Assembly: GCF_016808095.1 (NCBI RefSeq)
Contig: NC_068975.1
Location: forward strand, 31,581,001-31,645,000
Length of the DNA stretch: 64,000 nt
Direction: 5' to 3'
Source of the DNA: Vigna angularis
Lineage: Eukaryota > Streptophyta > Magnoliopsida > Fabales > Fabaceae
Part shown: one piece after another, positions 14,542-26,343 of the stretch
How positions within the stretch are numbered: position 1 is the stretch's first letter
How the letters are laid out: each line of letters begins with the position of its first letter
Translations under genes and position numbers: made by a program
Notes under the pieces: model-generated
The model's database searches: none
What the model saw: only the letters and a program-made list of their open reading frames with translations
What the model was told of the DNA's origin: nothing

Positions 14542-14543
<2 letters not shown>

Positions 14544-14616
<73 letters not shown>
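14544..14616. repeat. (AT)n microsatellite inside the MULE
   Basis: A 73-bp uninterrupted AT alternation directly followed by TCGGATTTTCATATCCGA, one of the element's palindromic motifs. Confidence 0.95.
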
Positions 14617-14618
<2 letters not shown>

Positions 14619-15326
14619 GATTTTCATATCCGATAATGAAAATTTTTCGTCTATCTTATTTAGTAACTATTTTATAGTAATAGTGCTGACCATACATTTT
14701 TCATGGAGAAAAACTGAGTTAGCTATTTGAATACTCAATTATTATATTAGCATTTATTTAAAAAATTGAAGATGGAACAATATATAATATATTAGATTTC
14801 CATAAGATATTTGACAGCCATTCATTTATTTATATAATTTTTAGTTATTTTATATATTATTTTATTATTTTATTATTTTATAATTATATTTAAGTATATG
14901 TATAATTTTTATGAATTTATAATATAATTAGATAATATGTAATTTTTAAAAAATAATTGTTACGAATTTTTCATAATTTTGCATGTTGTTTTATGAATAT
15001 TATTTAAGTAGGTTTGTTTAATATAAAAATTGAATAAAACTAGATAACTTTATTTTTATAATTATTATTTGTTGTTAATATAAAAAATGCATTTTAAATA
15101 TTTAATTTTTATAAGTTTTAGATATAAAAATTGTTATGAAAATTTTTAATAATTTTTTATATAGTTTTAAGTTTATTTAACTAGGTGTTTGATTTAAGTT
15201 AGATTATATTGTTCATAAATTTATAATTGTATAATTATTGTATTAGTTTTTGATTTTATAATATAATTATAAATTATAAATTTATTGTTTTATTTTTTTT
15301 ATTTTTTATAGGTGATTATAATTTAA

Positions 15327-18128
15327 ATGGACGAATATCATTATGGGATGGATTCTGAAATAAATTGTATCATGCTATCAGAATTTTCATCATTTATAAA
15401 TGAGGTTGCTGAGGAAGATCTGACGAATAATTTCACAACAAATAAATTTTTTTCTTCTCGTGAAAACTTAACTGAATGGGTAAAAGGGATTGCATATAAT
15501 CTAGGATTTGTTGTGGTGACTATAAGATCCGATAAAGCTACCGGTCAACCTGGGAGGAAGACGTTTGTGTTGCTAGGATGTGAAAGAGGCGGAAAATATA
15601 GAAAATACAAACCTGACCAACCTAGTGCATATGGCACCCGAAAATGTGAGTGTCCTTTTCAGTTAAGGGGCAAACCATCTGGTAATGGCGATGGATGGGT
15701 ATTACAAGTGATATGTGGATACCATAACCACGATTTAGCAAAAACTTTAGTGGGGCATCCTTATGCTAGTAGGTTAAATCCTACTGAACAAGCAGTACTT
15801 GTTGATATGACTAAAACCCAAGTAACACCAGCAAATATTTTGTTGACTCTGAAACAAAATAATGAGCATAATGTAACTACAATAAAACAATTTTACACAG
15901 CAAGGTATACATATAAACGCTCATTGAGAGGGTCGAGAACTGAGCTGCAACAATTGATGATGATGTTGGATCGAGATAATTACATACATTGGAGTAGATG
16001 TGCGGAGGATTCTGAGGTTGTTAGTGACCTCTTTTGGACACATCCTGATGCAATCATGTTATTGAATGCATTTAATGTTGTTTTGTTAATGGATTCAACT
16101 TACAAAACAAATAAATATTGGTTGCCATTGTTAGAGATTGTTGGTATGACATCTACTGGGTTAACCTACTCAGTCGCATTTGCATTCTTATCAATTGAGC
16201 GTCAAAATAATTTCACTTGGGCTCTTCAAAAGCTTAGAGGTTTATTTTTGACATCTGATACCGGTCCACAAGTCATTGTCAGCGATATAGACTTGTCTTT
16301 GATGAATTCCATCGACAATGTCTTTCCTCAGTCATATCAGTTGTTATGTCGCTTCCATATTTAAAAAAATGTCAAAGCGAAGTGCAAAATGTTACTTGAT
16401 TGTAAGGAAGCATGGGATGTCATAATGGAAGAATGGGAGAACGTCATGGATTGTGAAGATGAATCTATGTTTGGGGACTGTGTGAATCACTTTGAATACA
16501 CCTGTCGTTCATGCCCTTTATTATTTGAATATGTGAACAATACTTGGATTATTCCATACAATACTTACTTTGTGAAGGCATGGACAAACAAAGTTATGCA
16601 TTTAGGGAATACAACAACGAACATGTATGTTTTAATGTTATATTAGTTTACACTGTATTTGAATATTTGATAATATTGTTGATTTATTTTTGTTAGGGTT
16701 GAGTCTGCTCATTGGAACTTAAAGAAAGTATTGGGAAACAGTATGAGAGATCTTTGTTCTTGTTGGGATGCCATTCATAATGTAATTGTGTTGCAACATA
16801 ATAAGATCAAAGCGTCGTTCGAAATTAGTCTGAATCTTATGAGTGAAGCTTATAAAGGCATAAAATACAAAAAACTTGTTGGACGAGTATCCAGATATGC
16901 TTTAGGACTAATAGCTAAAGAATTAGAACGAGTAAATCTTATAGGTCTCAATACGGGAAGATGTGGATGCATACTTAGACGGACGTATGGTGTCCCATGT
17001 GCCTGTGAATTAGCACGTTATGCCCCTGGTATGATTCCTTTGGGTGAATTTCATGTGATGTGGACAAGATTGTCTATTTCAGATATTGTATCGAATGAAT
17101 CACAACCAGAGTTATCCATACAACATGAGGTGACTATGGTTGAAGAAAACTTTAAGGAGGTTGAGATTGGAGGTAAAGTGACAATTAAACAAAAGTTACT
17201 TGACATTGTTTGTCCTGCAATGACATCTATGATACCTCCATTGCATAAAGTTAAGACGAAGGATGCACAAAAGAAAAAACTTTAGAGAACAGAGAGGTCT
17301 ACAAAGCGTGATCCCTCATATTTTGAGCATGTAGACACATTTCAGTCAACAATTGAATCTTCGTCTGCAAAAAACAAATTTCAACTAAAGGATAAACCTA
17401 GGCAACGAAGGAGAGTACCTATGATAAACCAATTTCATCCTATTTGTCAACCATACATTCTCAATGTTGTTGATGTCATTGCTGATGGTCACTGTGGCTA
17501 TAGATGCATTGCTGCGTCATTAGGGCTCGGGGAAGATTCTTGGCCCATTATACGAAATGATCTTTATAAAGAACTGAGTCAGTGGCGTGATGAATATGTG
17601 ACACTAGTGGGAGGCTATGATAGACTAGAACAGCTCAGGAGGTCTTTGATGGTGGACCCACAGTCAGCGGTACGCGTTCATATACTTGACAATGTATTTA
17701 TTATTTTTTTTATTAGTTTTATCATAACAATTTGTTTTATTCCTTATAGGCTAATGCAATGAAGTTGATGACTATACTAGACATTGGGTATGCAATTGTT
17801 AATCGATATAACGTCATCCTAGTTTGTCTTTCACATAGTCAGAACTATACGATATTCCCACTACGTACCAGACCGCCTTCTGATGTAAGACAGCATCACT
17901 TAGTATGTATAGGACATGTTAACGGCAATCATTTCGTACAGGTAATATTATTATTATTATATTTAATTGCAACATGATAAGATTTTTTTACTAATAAGGA
18001 ATTTATAGGTTCAACTACAAGATGGTTGTCCTTTGCCTATGACAGATGTGATATGCTCAACTAATTGTTATCCATAGGCGCGAATGTGGTCATATTCGTA
18101 TACAAATAGGATGCAAGCATTTTCATAA
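15327..18128 (+). pseudogene. MULE transposase fused to an OTU-type cysteine protease domain, decayed
   Basis: Reads as one gene with introns at 16625-16696, 17670-17749 and 17942-18008. The N-terminal part has a C-x-C..H-x-H zinc-binding pattern (KCECPFQL...GYHNHD, residues about 107-135), then the MULE transposase core: MDSTYKTN with D256, VIVSDIDLSLMN with D320/D322, and a VESAHW block after the first intron carrying the glutamate. A SWIM-type cysteine motif follows (CGCILRRTYGVPCACELA; the usual final H is replaced by C). The C-terminus has the OTU signature DGHCGYRCIAASLG and a NHFVQV histidine block. Three in-frame stops break it: TAA 16362-16364, TAG 17283-17285 and TAG 18075-18077. 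A 5' UTR intron ending at 15310 is possible. Transposase-OTU fusions are known among plant MULEs. Confidence 0.9.
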
Positions 18129-18325
18129 TTGATGGGTGTTATTACCTCCTATGTTGACTTAGTGGATTCATGATGTAATGTTGTTTTAGTTAAAAAATGT
18201 AATGAAAAGAAACATTAAATATCATGCATATATAAAATTTAATGTTATTTTACAGGAAAAAATAACATAAAAAATGAGTCTAAAATAATTATTTAATGGG
18301 ATACAATAAAACTATAAAAGCTAAT

Positions 18326-20213
18326 TCAATTTGAAGTAGATGGTTTTCCACGAACATGCTTGTCACGAATATTCCTGGCAGCTATCCTGGTCGGTGAGTA
18401 CTCTTCAACGGCTGCATCAGCTAAATCCAGTAGCTCCCGTGCATGAGTGTATCCTATCGTCCCCTCGGGAATTTTCCTACAAGAGAGCATCTGTTGTAAC
18501 CTTTTACCAAATGTCCTCACTACACCCTACATTATAACGATGACACATAATTATATAAGCAATCACAACAAATTTATATAATATAAATAATGTAGGTAAA
18601 CATACCAGCAACCAGACTGTGAAGCCGATCTACGACGCTGCAACACTTCATCAGGAATGTCACGTCGGAGTTTGGGAGCAAGACTCGGTCGGTCGTCATC
18701 AGTAGCACGAATAATGTAAGGATGAGATATGATCCTAAACCAACGAAGGTAACCATCAACACAATCATATGAGAATCTACTGACGGACACACCCCTAACA
18801 ACGTGATCACGATAGTGCAACCACACATCATCGGTCGCCAGTATGTCCGCATCTGCAACAACGGGTGGGTCTCGAGGGATGGACTGCTGAAATCCAAACT
18901 GCCTCAAAACACGCTCAGGCAAATGTCGAAACAATGTTTCACCAATCCTGATCCATCCCGAGAACATACAAACGCCGTAAATTGTAAGTGCATCCAAGTG
19001 TACCATGACCTCTAAGAGGGTGGAACCCTGCCTCGGTGACTCCCACTTTGCAGCACGAGGTCTGTCTTCCATGTACGAAGACATCATACGCCTTCTTCCC
19101 AATGTAGGGAAGTGCTCATATATCCAACTCTACAAAACAAAAAATTATACATTATTTCATAATCGACATCGAAAATTTTCAATCAAATCAATTCGTAAAC
19201 TAAATTTCTACCTGTAACCGAGTCAAATAACCTACCATCTGTCTGGTCGAAGCCAAGCTGGCATCTCCTAACTGGTCATACATGTATGCTAGTGCAGCAA
19301 CGCCCCAAGCATATAGGCCACATGTGTGTACGTCTCTAAAGAGCAAAAGATAAGACACGCGAATGGATGTGACAGTCTTATAAGCAAATATACTGCATCC
19401 AACTAGATGCAACAAGTATGCCCGGGTAGCGTACTCCCACTACTGCTATTCACAGTGCTCAGCGTAGATGTCTCGAAGCCAGCTCAATCTGACTTTCACA
19501 CTGTGAGCTGCAGTTAACCCAGCACCAGCTCTCCCGCCATCCACGCCTAAAAGCTCCACAATGGCGCGTCTACTGTCTTCAAAATCTACTTCCTCTAGAT
19601 GACAGAACTGCCCTAAAACTGGGAGGTGCAGCAACGATGACACATCATCTAAAGTCAAAGTCATCTCACCCACGGGGAGATGGAAACTGCTAGTCTCGAA
19701 ATGAAATCTCTCTACAAATGCCAGCCGTATACTCCTATCGACATAGTCATATGACATGCCCACCAAAGACATCAGACCAGAACCATTAACGATGTCTCTA
19801 ATGCCCTCGTGGCAGGATTCTAATCTGTTGAACTTCTTCCCATGGGAGATCAACTTGATCTCGTCCCGTTCCTAAACAATAATATTTAGTATAAAATTAT
19901 TTCAACTAAACAATATTCATTAAAATTAAAGTTTTCCACTTACCCGACCTTGCCATATCGCATAAGCAACATGGTGAATGCAATGTGTCAATACTGAAGC
20001 GTTTAATGGACCTCCAGGAAATCCACCTTCAGCAACATCCTCATGATCCTCAACTGCATCCTCGTGAAACCTCACATCTCCATGGTCCTCAACATGAATA
20101 TCAGACTCAACTGCTCCACGTCTTTTACGAGCAGAAGTTGTAGGTCTCCGCCTCTCACCCTGTGACGAACTCTCTCCGCGATGTGAAGAGGAACCTCCTC
20201 AAGTACGAGCCAT
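18326..20213 (-). pseudogene. Plant mobile domain (PMD, aminotransferase-like) gene carried by the MULE, decayed
   Basis: Minus-strand exons about 20213-19944, 19871-19212, 19129-18606 and about 18520-18326, facing the transposase gene tail to tail. Recognisable PMD features: a long region with LPVGEMTLTLDDVSSLLHLPV, then DSRRAIVELLGV, WEYATRAYLLHLVGC, WGVAALAYMYDQL, SWIYEHFPTL and WLHYRDHVVRGV..YLRWF.IISHPYI. A charged linker precedes it. Stops: TGA at codon 5 (20201-20199) and two TAG codons (19448-19446 and 19442-19440). The junction to the last exon does not join cleanly in frame with the best donor, so that border is uncertain. PMD domains are known both in host MAIN/MAIL proteins and in transposons; this copy is transposon-borne. 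Confidence 0.85.
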
Positions 20214-20219
20214 GTCTAT

Positions 20220-21230
20220 TCTAAATTTCTTTATTAACAATAATATTATAATAATTAAAAAAAATTCACTAATAAAAAATATTAAATTATTCAAAATAAT
20301 TTATTTCAAATAAAATCAATTTAACTAATTCATTATAAAATTAAATAATATATTATTACAAACAAAATAACTTAAATCTCTAACAAAATTATAAATATTT
20401 CAAATAATTACAAAAAGTAATTAAAACATTTTTAACTAACTGTAAAAATCTAATATTTCACAAAAAAAAAATAACAAATCTTCTAACTATAAAAAAAATT
20501 AATTCAAATCTTGATATAAATAAAAAATTAATTCAATTAAAACAATTTTATTAAAATAAAAATCAAATAACTATAAATTAAAAAATTATAACAGAAAGTT
20601 TAAAATAATTAGAATCAGAACATTTAAAAAAATTAAAACACGAATTTTGAAGTTATTATAACAGAATATTTAAAATAATTAAAACAGAAAATATAAAATA
20701 ATTCAAACAAATAATATAAAATAAATTAAAATATTTAAATTTATTTAATTAAAAATAAAAAAAATAATTTGAATCTTTATATAAATAAATAATTCATTCA
20801 ATTATAAAAATTTTATTCAAATAAAAATCAAATAACTATAAATTAAAAAAAAAAAGAAAACAGAAATTTGAAAATTATTATAACAAAATATTTAAAATAA
20901 CTATAACACAAAATATAAAATAATTAGAACAAAAAATTTTAAAAATTAAAACGGAAAATTAAAATAATTAAAATTATTTTATTAAAAGAAATAAAATTAT
21001 TTCTTTATATCAATAAATAATTATTTCAAATATAACAATAAATTTAAAAATTAAAACAGAAAATTTAAAATAATTATAACATAACATTTAAAAAAATTAA
21101 AACACAAAATTAATAATTATTATAAAAGAACATCTAAAATAATAACATTTCAAATAATTCAACCAAAGCAAAATAAAAACTGAATATTAAATTAAAACAT
21201 AATATAAACAAAATAAAAAAAATGAACATA
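20220..21230. other. AT-rich interior of the MULE
   Basis: About 1 kb of almost pure A/T with degenerate AAAATAATTAAAACA-type repeats. No gene. Probably the spacer between the PMD promoter and the right end. Confidence 0.6.
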
Positions 21231-21232
21231 AA

Positions 21233-21345
21233 ATCGGGTATGGAGAATTGATAGGGGCTGAGTCGAATCTCCATAACCGATTCAGCATTTATCGGATCTG
21301 GACATCCGACTGTATCGGTTATGGAGATCCGATTCAGTCCCTATC
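21233..21345. repeat. Palindromic motif cluster near the right MULE end
   Basis: Contains TCGGATCTGGACATCCGA, CGGTTATGGAGATCCGA and inverted versions (TCGAATCTCCATAACCGA). Same motif family as at 14050-14155, 14298-14338 and 14617-14634 on the left side. Confidence 0.75.
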
Positions 21346-21872
21346 AACTCTTCATACCTGATTCAACCAGATCTGCACAAGAAATCTACCAGCATAAAAA
21401 ACAATACAAATCAACCTCCGTTGGGTGTTGAAAGGGACCGTAGGTGGATATTTCTCTGCACTGGCCGGCGTTGGATGAGCTCCTCTATCTCTCTGGCCTT
21501 CGCGTGACGACCAACGGGACGACCAACAGACAACCTCTGTGCGAGAATGGACGACCTATGTCTGCGAAAATGGACAACCTGTGTGTGTGCGACAATGGAA
21601 GAGGAAACTGCTGGGTGCTACTGGAAAGCTTCCGATTTGAAGGAAAAGCAGTGTGCTGGGTGCTACATGAAAGAGGAAACGTAGAGGAGAGGGTCCTGGT
21701 GCTGTGTGGCAGTCTGGAGAAATGAAATGCCAAGATTGAGGATGAGATGAGAGAGAGAGAGAGAAAAAGCGTGGTAATAATATCTCTGTCAGAATCTTTG
21801 ACCACTTTTAATTTTTTCTTTTAAAATATTAAATCCTCTTAATTATGGGTATTAATGATGGGTGATGTAGGT

Positions 21873-21931
21873 ATTTTAAAAAAATTTGGAGGTGCAGGAT
21901 GAAACACTTGGAGGTGCAGAATGAAACACTC
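21873..21931 (-). repeat. Right terminal inverted repeat of the MULE
   Basis: Reverse complement begins GAGTGTTTCATTCTGCACCT and, like the left end, repeats the unit (GTGTTTCATCCTGCACCTCC). Followed by the target duplication 21932-21940. Confidence 0.85.
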
Positions 21932-21940
21932 AAAATTCAA

Positions 21941-24267
21941 CTGCACTGCGACTGGGGAAATAATGGAATAGGCCAAAAAAAAAGGAAATAACAAAAGCAA
22001 TCTGAAGTCACTGGAGACAGATGAAAGCGAATGGGCTTTAAACGATTTCGGACAACGCAGAATAAAACTCCAAGCCCACTTGAAAAATATGTTCGCTGAA
22101 GAAAAAAATAATGATGAGAGATATCACCACACACCGTCTATCTTACTATTCACCACCTCTATGTCCACATCAACAGAAACACCGTCATCATCACTCACTC
22201 CACTAGGGTTTTGAACCAAAAAATAATAATTTTATGTTGGAATTAAATTACAAAACCATTAAAAATTTCCGCCATGAATCCCAGCTATTAATTTATTTTA
22301 TTAATATATCAAATATTAAAAAATGAACAGGTCTAAGTTATTTAAGTATGTAGAGTGTGTGTATATATATTTATATAATTGTGGCAATGGCAGTGCCATG
22401 CATTCAATGTCACTGAAAACTATATTATTAGTTCACGACATTTTCTCCCTTGCGGCTGAGAAAAGAGACCAAAAAACTCATCAAACACACGAAAATACGT
22501 GACATCAAAGCTGGCCAACAAAAGCAAGTGAATCAATGAAAACCATATTAGTTTGGATCATTTCTATTGAAATTCGATAAAATTATATTTAGATGACAAA
22601 TAAAACAAATTCTCGATTTACTATAAATAAATTAGTCAAAACATGATAATGCATTACTTAAGTGAAAACACTCATAAATTTATTAACAAGTGTTAACAAT
22701 AAACATACAGATAACTTACTACATATTAAATAATTAAAATAACTAAAAAATTGCATATGATTTTTTTAAAAATGAGTCATGTTTACTGATTAAAATTTAA
22801 TCAACTATATATTAATAAGTGATTGTATGATCTAGATCTGCCATCCCTAAGATCAAATTATTTTATGTATAAGTTTTGTTGAAAGTTATAAGTGATAGGG
22901 CAATATATAGAAGAGAGTGATGTGTATTGTTGCAACAGGTGAATCTGATGGAAGTTGGAGAGCATGCAAAGAGGTATTTAAGTAAGATAAAATGATGAGG
23001 ATAATAATTGTAATGTGAAAGGCATCAAAAGGTGTCTAAAGAGCGTACGCAACAAATAGCTGTCATGATGCCGTTCGCCGCATGGCTCTGAATGCAATTT
23101 GGTCTGCTTATTTTCTACAATCCCTGCTGTCACAACCTAACCTCTCACCATATTTCTACGTCAACACAAGTAAGCCACGTGGGGCAGGATCTAATCGTCA
23201 ACCAATATCCTAGTCAACCCTAACCTTTTTCTCCTCTCCTCTCTTTCTCCTACTCCCTCCTTTTTATTACTAACATCTCTCTCACCATCAATAATTCAAC
23301 TCAAATTACTCTTTAAATAATTGCTGTTTATGCATCATCAATAATTCCACGCTTTTCTTTATACAAATTTTGAAATTTAAGATTTCAGTTTGACCTGACG
23401 GTGAGGTATATAGTGAACTCTTAATAATTATGTATCAATGTGCGATACGTACGTCATTGACTATTTCCCTTATTATAAGACTGTCTATATTTCTCAGAAA
23501 ATAAAACCTATATATTACCTGCATTTGCTGACCAACGACCAACCATGTCTGACTAATTATGCTCATCACAACAGTTTTTCCTTTCCAAAAAATTAAAATT
23601 CCACTGACCAAGTTGTGAGCTTATGAGGTCCCTCAAATTGAACGCTTTAAATTCAAGAATTATTACGTATAGGTGTTTGAACTTCCCTTCTGCTGCTTTT
23701 AATGAGCCTCCTCGAGTAGTATACCAGTGCTACTCTCTATCTATGGAAGTTGTAAATTTGTTAAGGTGGTCTTTTTTTCTACGTCGGCATCCGCCACTAT
23801 ATATATAATATTACCATGTGCCAAACATCTGGTTTCGTTGTTAAAAGTATTGTGACATGTTAACTTTTTTTCAGATGGGTTAGAAAACAATTTCTTCACG
23901 GGATTGTATTTTCTCCCTCAGCAGCCTCATCTGTTTGCCAGATACTTTTCTTTGGGCGTTGGAAATTATTTGAACGCAGACATTTCACTCTGCTACTGTC
24001 TGCAAATCGATGCAGACAAAGCCATGCGTGGACAATTATCCGCTCTTGGGTTCACAGTCTAAACCACGAGTTTGGCTATTTGATTATAATTACCCAAACA
24101 AAAAAATACAAATAAAACACCAATTATTATACTTTAATATGACTGCCAAACATGATTTTCAAACAAAGGACGTTCCTACGTTGTTGTTTTTTCATTTTAT
24201 TTTCGTTTCCTTCGCTCAAATAAAATTACATTATGTCTGGATTGAAACTTTATATAATTTAAATATA
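21941..24267. other. Intergenic DNA between the MULE and the LTR retrotransposon
   Basis: No supported gene. A somewhat less AT-rich stretch at 23020-23290 has promoter-like CT-rich sequence but no following coding region that I recognise. Confidence 0.45.
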
Positions 24268-24272
24268 AGTAT

Positions 24273-24554
24273 TGTACTATATGATATACCGATCGAAATG
24301 GATTCTAATGGTTAATCAATCAAAGTGGTGGTCACAAGCCTTATAAATAGATAACTGATGTCCAGGTACAATCATCATTTTCTATCCTAATAAAATATAG
24401 ACCTCTTTATGAAACATATCTGACTTGAGCGTCGGAGTGTCTCCTGCAGGTCAACAACCCATTGGAGTGGATCGCGTTATCAGGGAGGATTGAAGATCAA
24501 AAGAGAGCAGAGCAAAGAAGGAAGACCGACCATCGGACCAATCCAACCGAAACA
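24273..24554 (+). repeat. Left LTR (282 bp)
   Basis: Matches the right LTR but lacks about 100 bp near its 5' side (equivalent of about 25998-26095 in the right copy). Contains a CTTATAAATAGATAACTG stretch likely to be the LTR promoter TATA region. Confidence 0.88.
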
Positions 24555-24829
24555 TTTTGGCGCCCACCGTGTGGCCGAGCGGCATGCCCATGAAGCCACG
24601 AAGAACCAGACGCGCTCGGTCTCGACATCGCTACTTCGGATCAACACCAGGTTTTGCAACAAGAATAAAAAATTTCATCATAATTCCTAAAGGCATGTCT
24701 TTTGTTTTGAGAACTTTCAAGAACGTTCAACCATACATCCAACCTTGACAGGTTCTAGTTTTCATTATAATTTCCAAATTATAATATATTTGTTTAACTC
24801 ATATTTTTGTGAGTAAAAATATTATGCAC

Positions 24830-25130
24830 AGGATCGTTCAGAATTGCGTTCAACGTTGTACCGACTCTTAATTTTAAATTATAAAATATTATGCAGATTT
24901 AGAGCTGCGTTCAACCATGTTAGGTTTTAACGACTCTTAATTTTAAATTATAAAATATTATGCACAGGACGTTTCAGAGATGCGTTCAACCTTGTCAGGT
25001 TCTACCAACTCTTAATTTTAAATTATAAAATATTATGCACAGGTTCAGAGCTGTGTTCAACCTTGTTAGGTTCTAACGACTCTTAATTTTAAATTATAAA
25101 ATATTATGTGCAAGAAGGTTCAGACCTCAA
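24830..25130 (+). repeat. Tandem array 1 in the retrotransposon, about 65-80-bp units
   Basis: About four to five units containing GCGTTCAACCTTGT..GGTT followed by CTCTTAATTTTAAATTATAA and AATATTATGCACAGG. Unit length varies slightly. Confidence 0.85.
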
Positions 25131-25144
25131 CTTGGTCAGGTTAT

Positions 25145-25610
25145 AATGACCGTTCGGGGGAAGTCAGAAAAATGACTTCAGAAATCTCCGCTCAACGCAA
25201 CAAGTCAGAAAAATGACTCCTGCCTCAGAACCGCTCGGGGGAAGTCAGAAAAATGGCTTCAGAAATCCCCGCTCAACGCAGGAAGTCAGAAAAATGATCC
25301 CTGCCTCAAGCCGCTCGGGGGAAGGTAGAAAAATGGCTTCAGAAATCCCCGCTCAACGCAAAATGACTCCTACCTCAGGACCGCTCGGGGGAAGTCAGAA
25401 AAATGGCTTCAGAAATCCCTGCTCAACGCAAGAAGTCAAAAAAATGACTCATGCCTCAAGCCGCTCAGGGGGAAGTCAGAAAAATGGCTTCAAAAATGCC
25501 CGCTCAATGCAGGAAGTCAGAAAAATGACTCTTGCCTCAAGCCGCTCGGGGGGAAGTCAGAAAAATGGTTTCAGAAATCCCCATTCAACGCAGGAAGTTC
25601 AAAAAAGAAC
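25145..25610 (+). repeat. Tandem array 2 in the retrotransposon, about 75-80-bp units
   Basis: Six or so units of GAAGTCAGAAAAATGGCTTC..AGAAATCCCCGCTCAACGCA..CTGCCTCAAGCCGCTCGGGG. A 183-codon open frame across it is a by-product of the repeat. Confidence 0.88.
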
Positions 25611-25955
25611 TATTATCAGTCAACTACTCAACAAGTTCAGCTTTGTCAGGTTTCAATGCCTTTTCATTATAAAAATAAATATTGAAACGTTTACTTTATT
25701 TAAAAGCATATTTTTTGGAGTGAAAATCTCTTGGAGAGGGAAAAGTGTCAAAGAGAACTCTTAGCATTTTCTGTTCAGTCTAAGGAACAGATCCAAAGAG
25801 AACTCCTAGAGTTCGCCGCTCGGTACATAGAGCAATGAAGACTTAAAGCATCAAAGATAGACTCCCTAAATACAACGTGAGCGACCTCTTTTAAAGTTCA
25901 TAATAATCCCTACGCACCTCTTTTAATAAAGAGTTTGCTGGGACTAGGGGGCTCA

Positions 25956-26338
25956 TGTACTATATGAAGTATACCGATTGGAATTGATTGTCATTAAGCA
26001 GGTACTAATAGGTCAGATTGTCTTACGCTCTACAAATAAATGACATTAATGATTAATTATTGAGTTTGATTACCTAAAATATATTGCACTAATGGTTAAT
26101 CAATAGACGTGTCGGTCACAAGCCTTATAAGTAGACAACTGATGTCCAACTACAATCATCCTTTTCTATCCTAATACAATATAAACCTCTTTATAAAACA
26201 TATCTGACTTGAGCGTCGGAGTGTCTCCTGCATGTCAACAATCCATTGGAGTGGATCGCGTTCTCGGAAAAGATTGAAGATCAAAAGAGAACAGAGCAAA
26301 GAAGGACGACCGACTCTCGAACCAATTCAACCTAAACA
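25956..26338 (+). repeat. Right LTR (383 bp)
   Basis: Full-length version of the LTR, TGTACT...AAACA, sharing the GAGCGTCGGAGTGTCTCCTG block with the left LTR, followed by the AGTAT duplication. Confidence 0.88.
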
Positions 26339-26343
26339 AGTAT

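Larger units (their letters stand above)
13453..21931. mobile_element. Mutator-like element (MULE), 8479 bp, with OTU and PMD genes
   Basis: Bounded by inverted ends beginning GAGTGTTTCAT and by a perfect 9-bp duplication (AAAATTCAA at 13444-13452 and 21932-21940). It contains a MULE transposase-OTU gene on the plus strand (15327-18128) and a convergent plant mobile domain gene on the minus strand (20213-18326), both carrying stop codons. AT-rich spacers at 14160-15310 and 20220-21230 hold a palindromic motif (cores such as ATCCGAT/ATCGGAT). With both genes broken, this copy should not be autonomous, although its ends look intact. Confidence 0.93.
24273..26338 (+). mobile_element. Non-autonomous LTR retrotransposon, 2066 bp
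   Basis: Left LTR 24273-24554 and right LTR 25956-26338 both start TGTACTATATGA and end ..AAACA. The 5-bp duplication AGTAT flanks the element exactly (24268-24272 and 26339-26343). Directly after the left LTR is TTTTGGCGCCCACCGTG, a primer-binding-site-like sequence typical of plant gypsy-type elements; directly before the right LTR is a purine tract, GGGACTAGGGGGCTCA. No gag or pol is recognisable; the interior is two tandem-repeat arrays. It would depend on proteins of another element. Confidence 0.92.

Noticed and set aside
21444..21725. 93-codon plus-strand frame near the right MULE end
   Set aside because: No motif or homologue recognised; it lies in the subterminal zone of the element and the minus strand has an overlapping frame of similar length.
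24830..25610. CRISPR-like regular repeats
   Set aside because: Units are long, variable and contiguous without unique spacers, inside a plant LTR element; they are ordinary tandem repeats.
25213..25764. 183-codon open frame in the retrotransposon
   Set aside because: It is the translation of a 75-80-bp tandem repeat (a reiterated RNP.STQEVRKM-type pattern) with no family resemblance; the frame is kept open by repetition.
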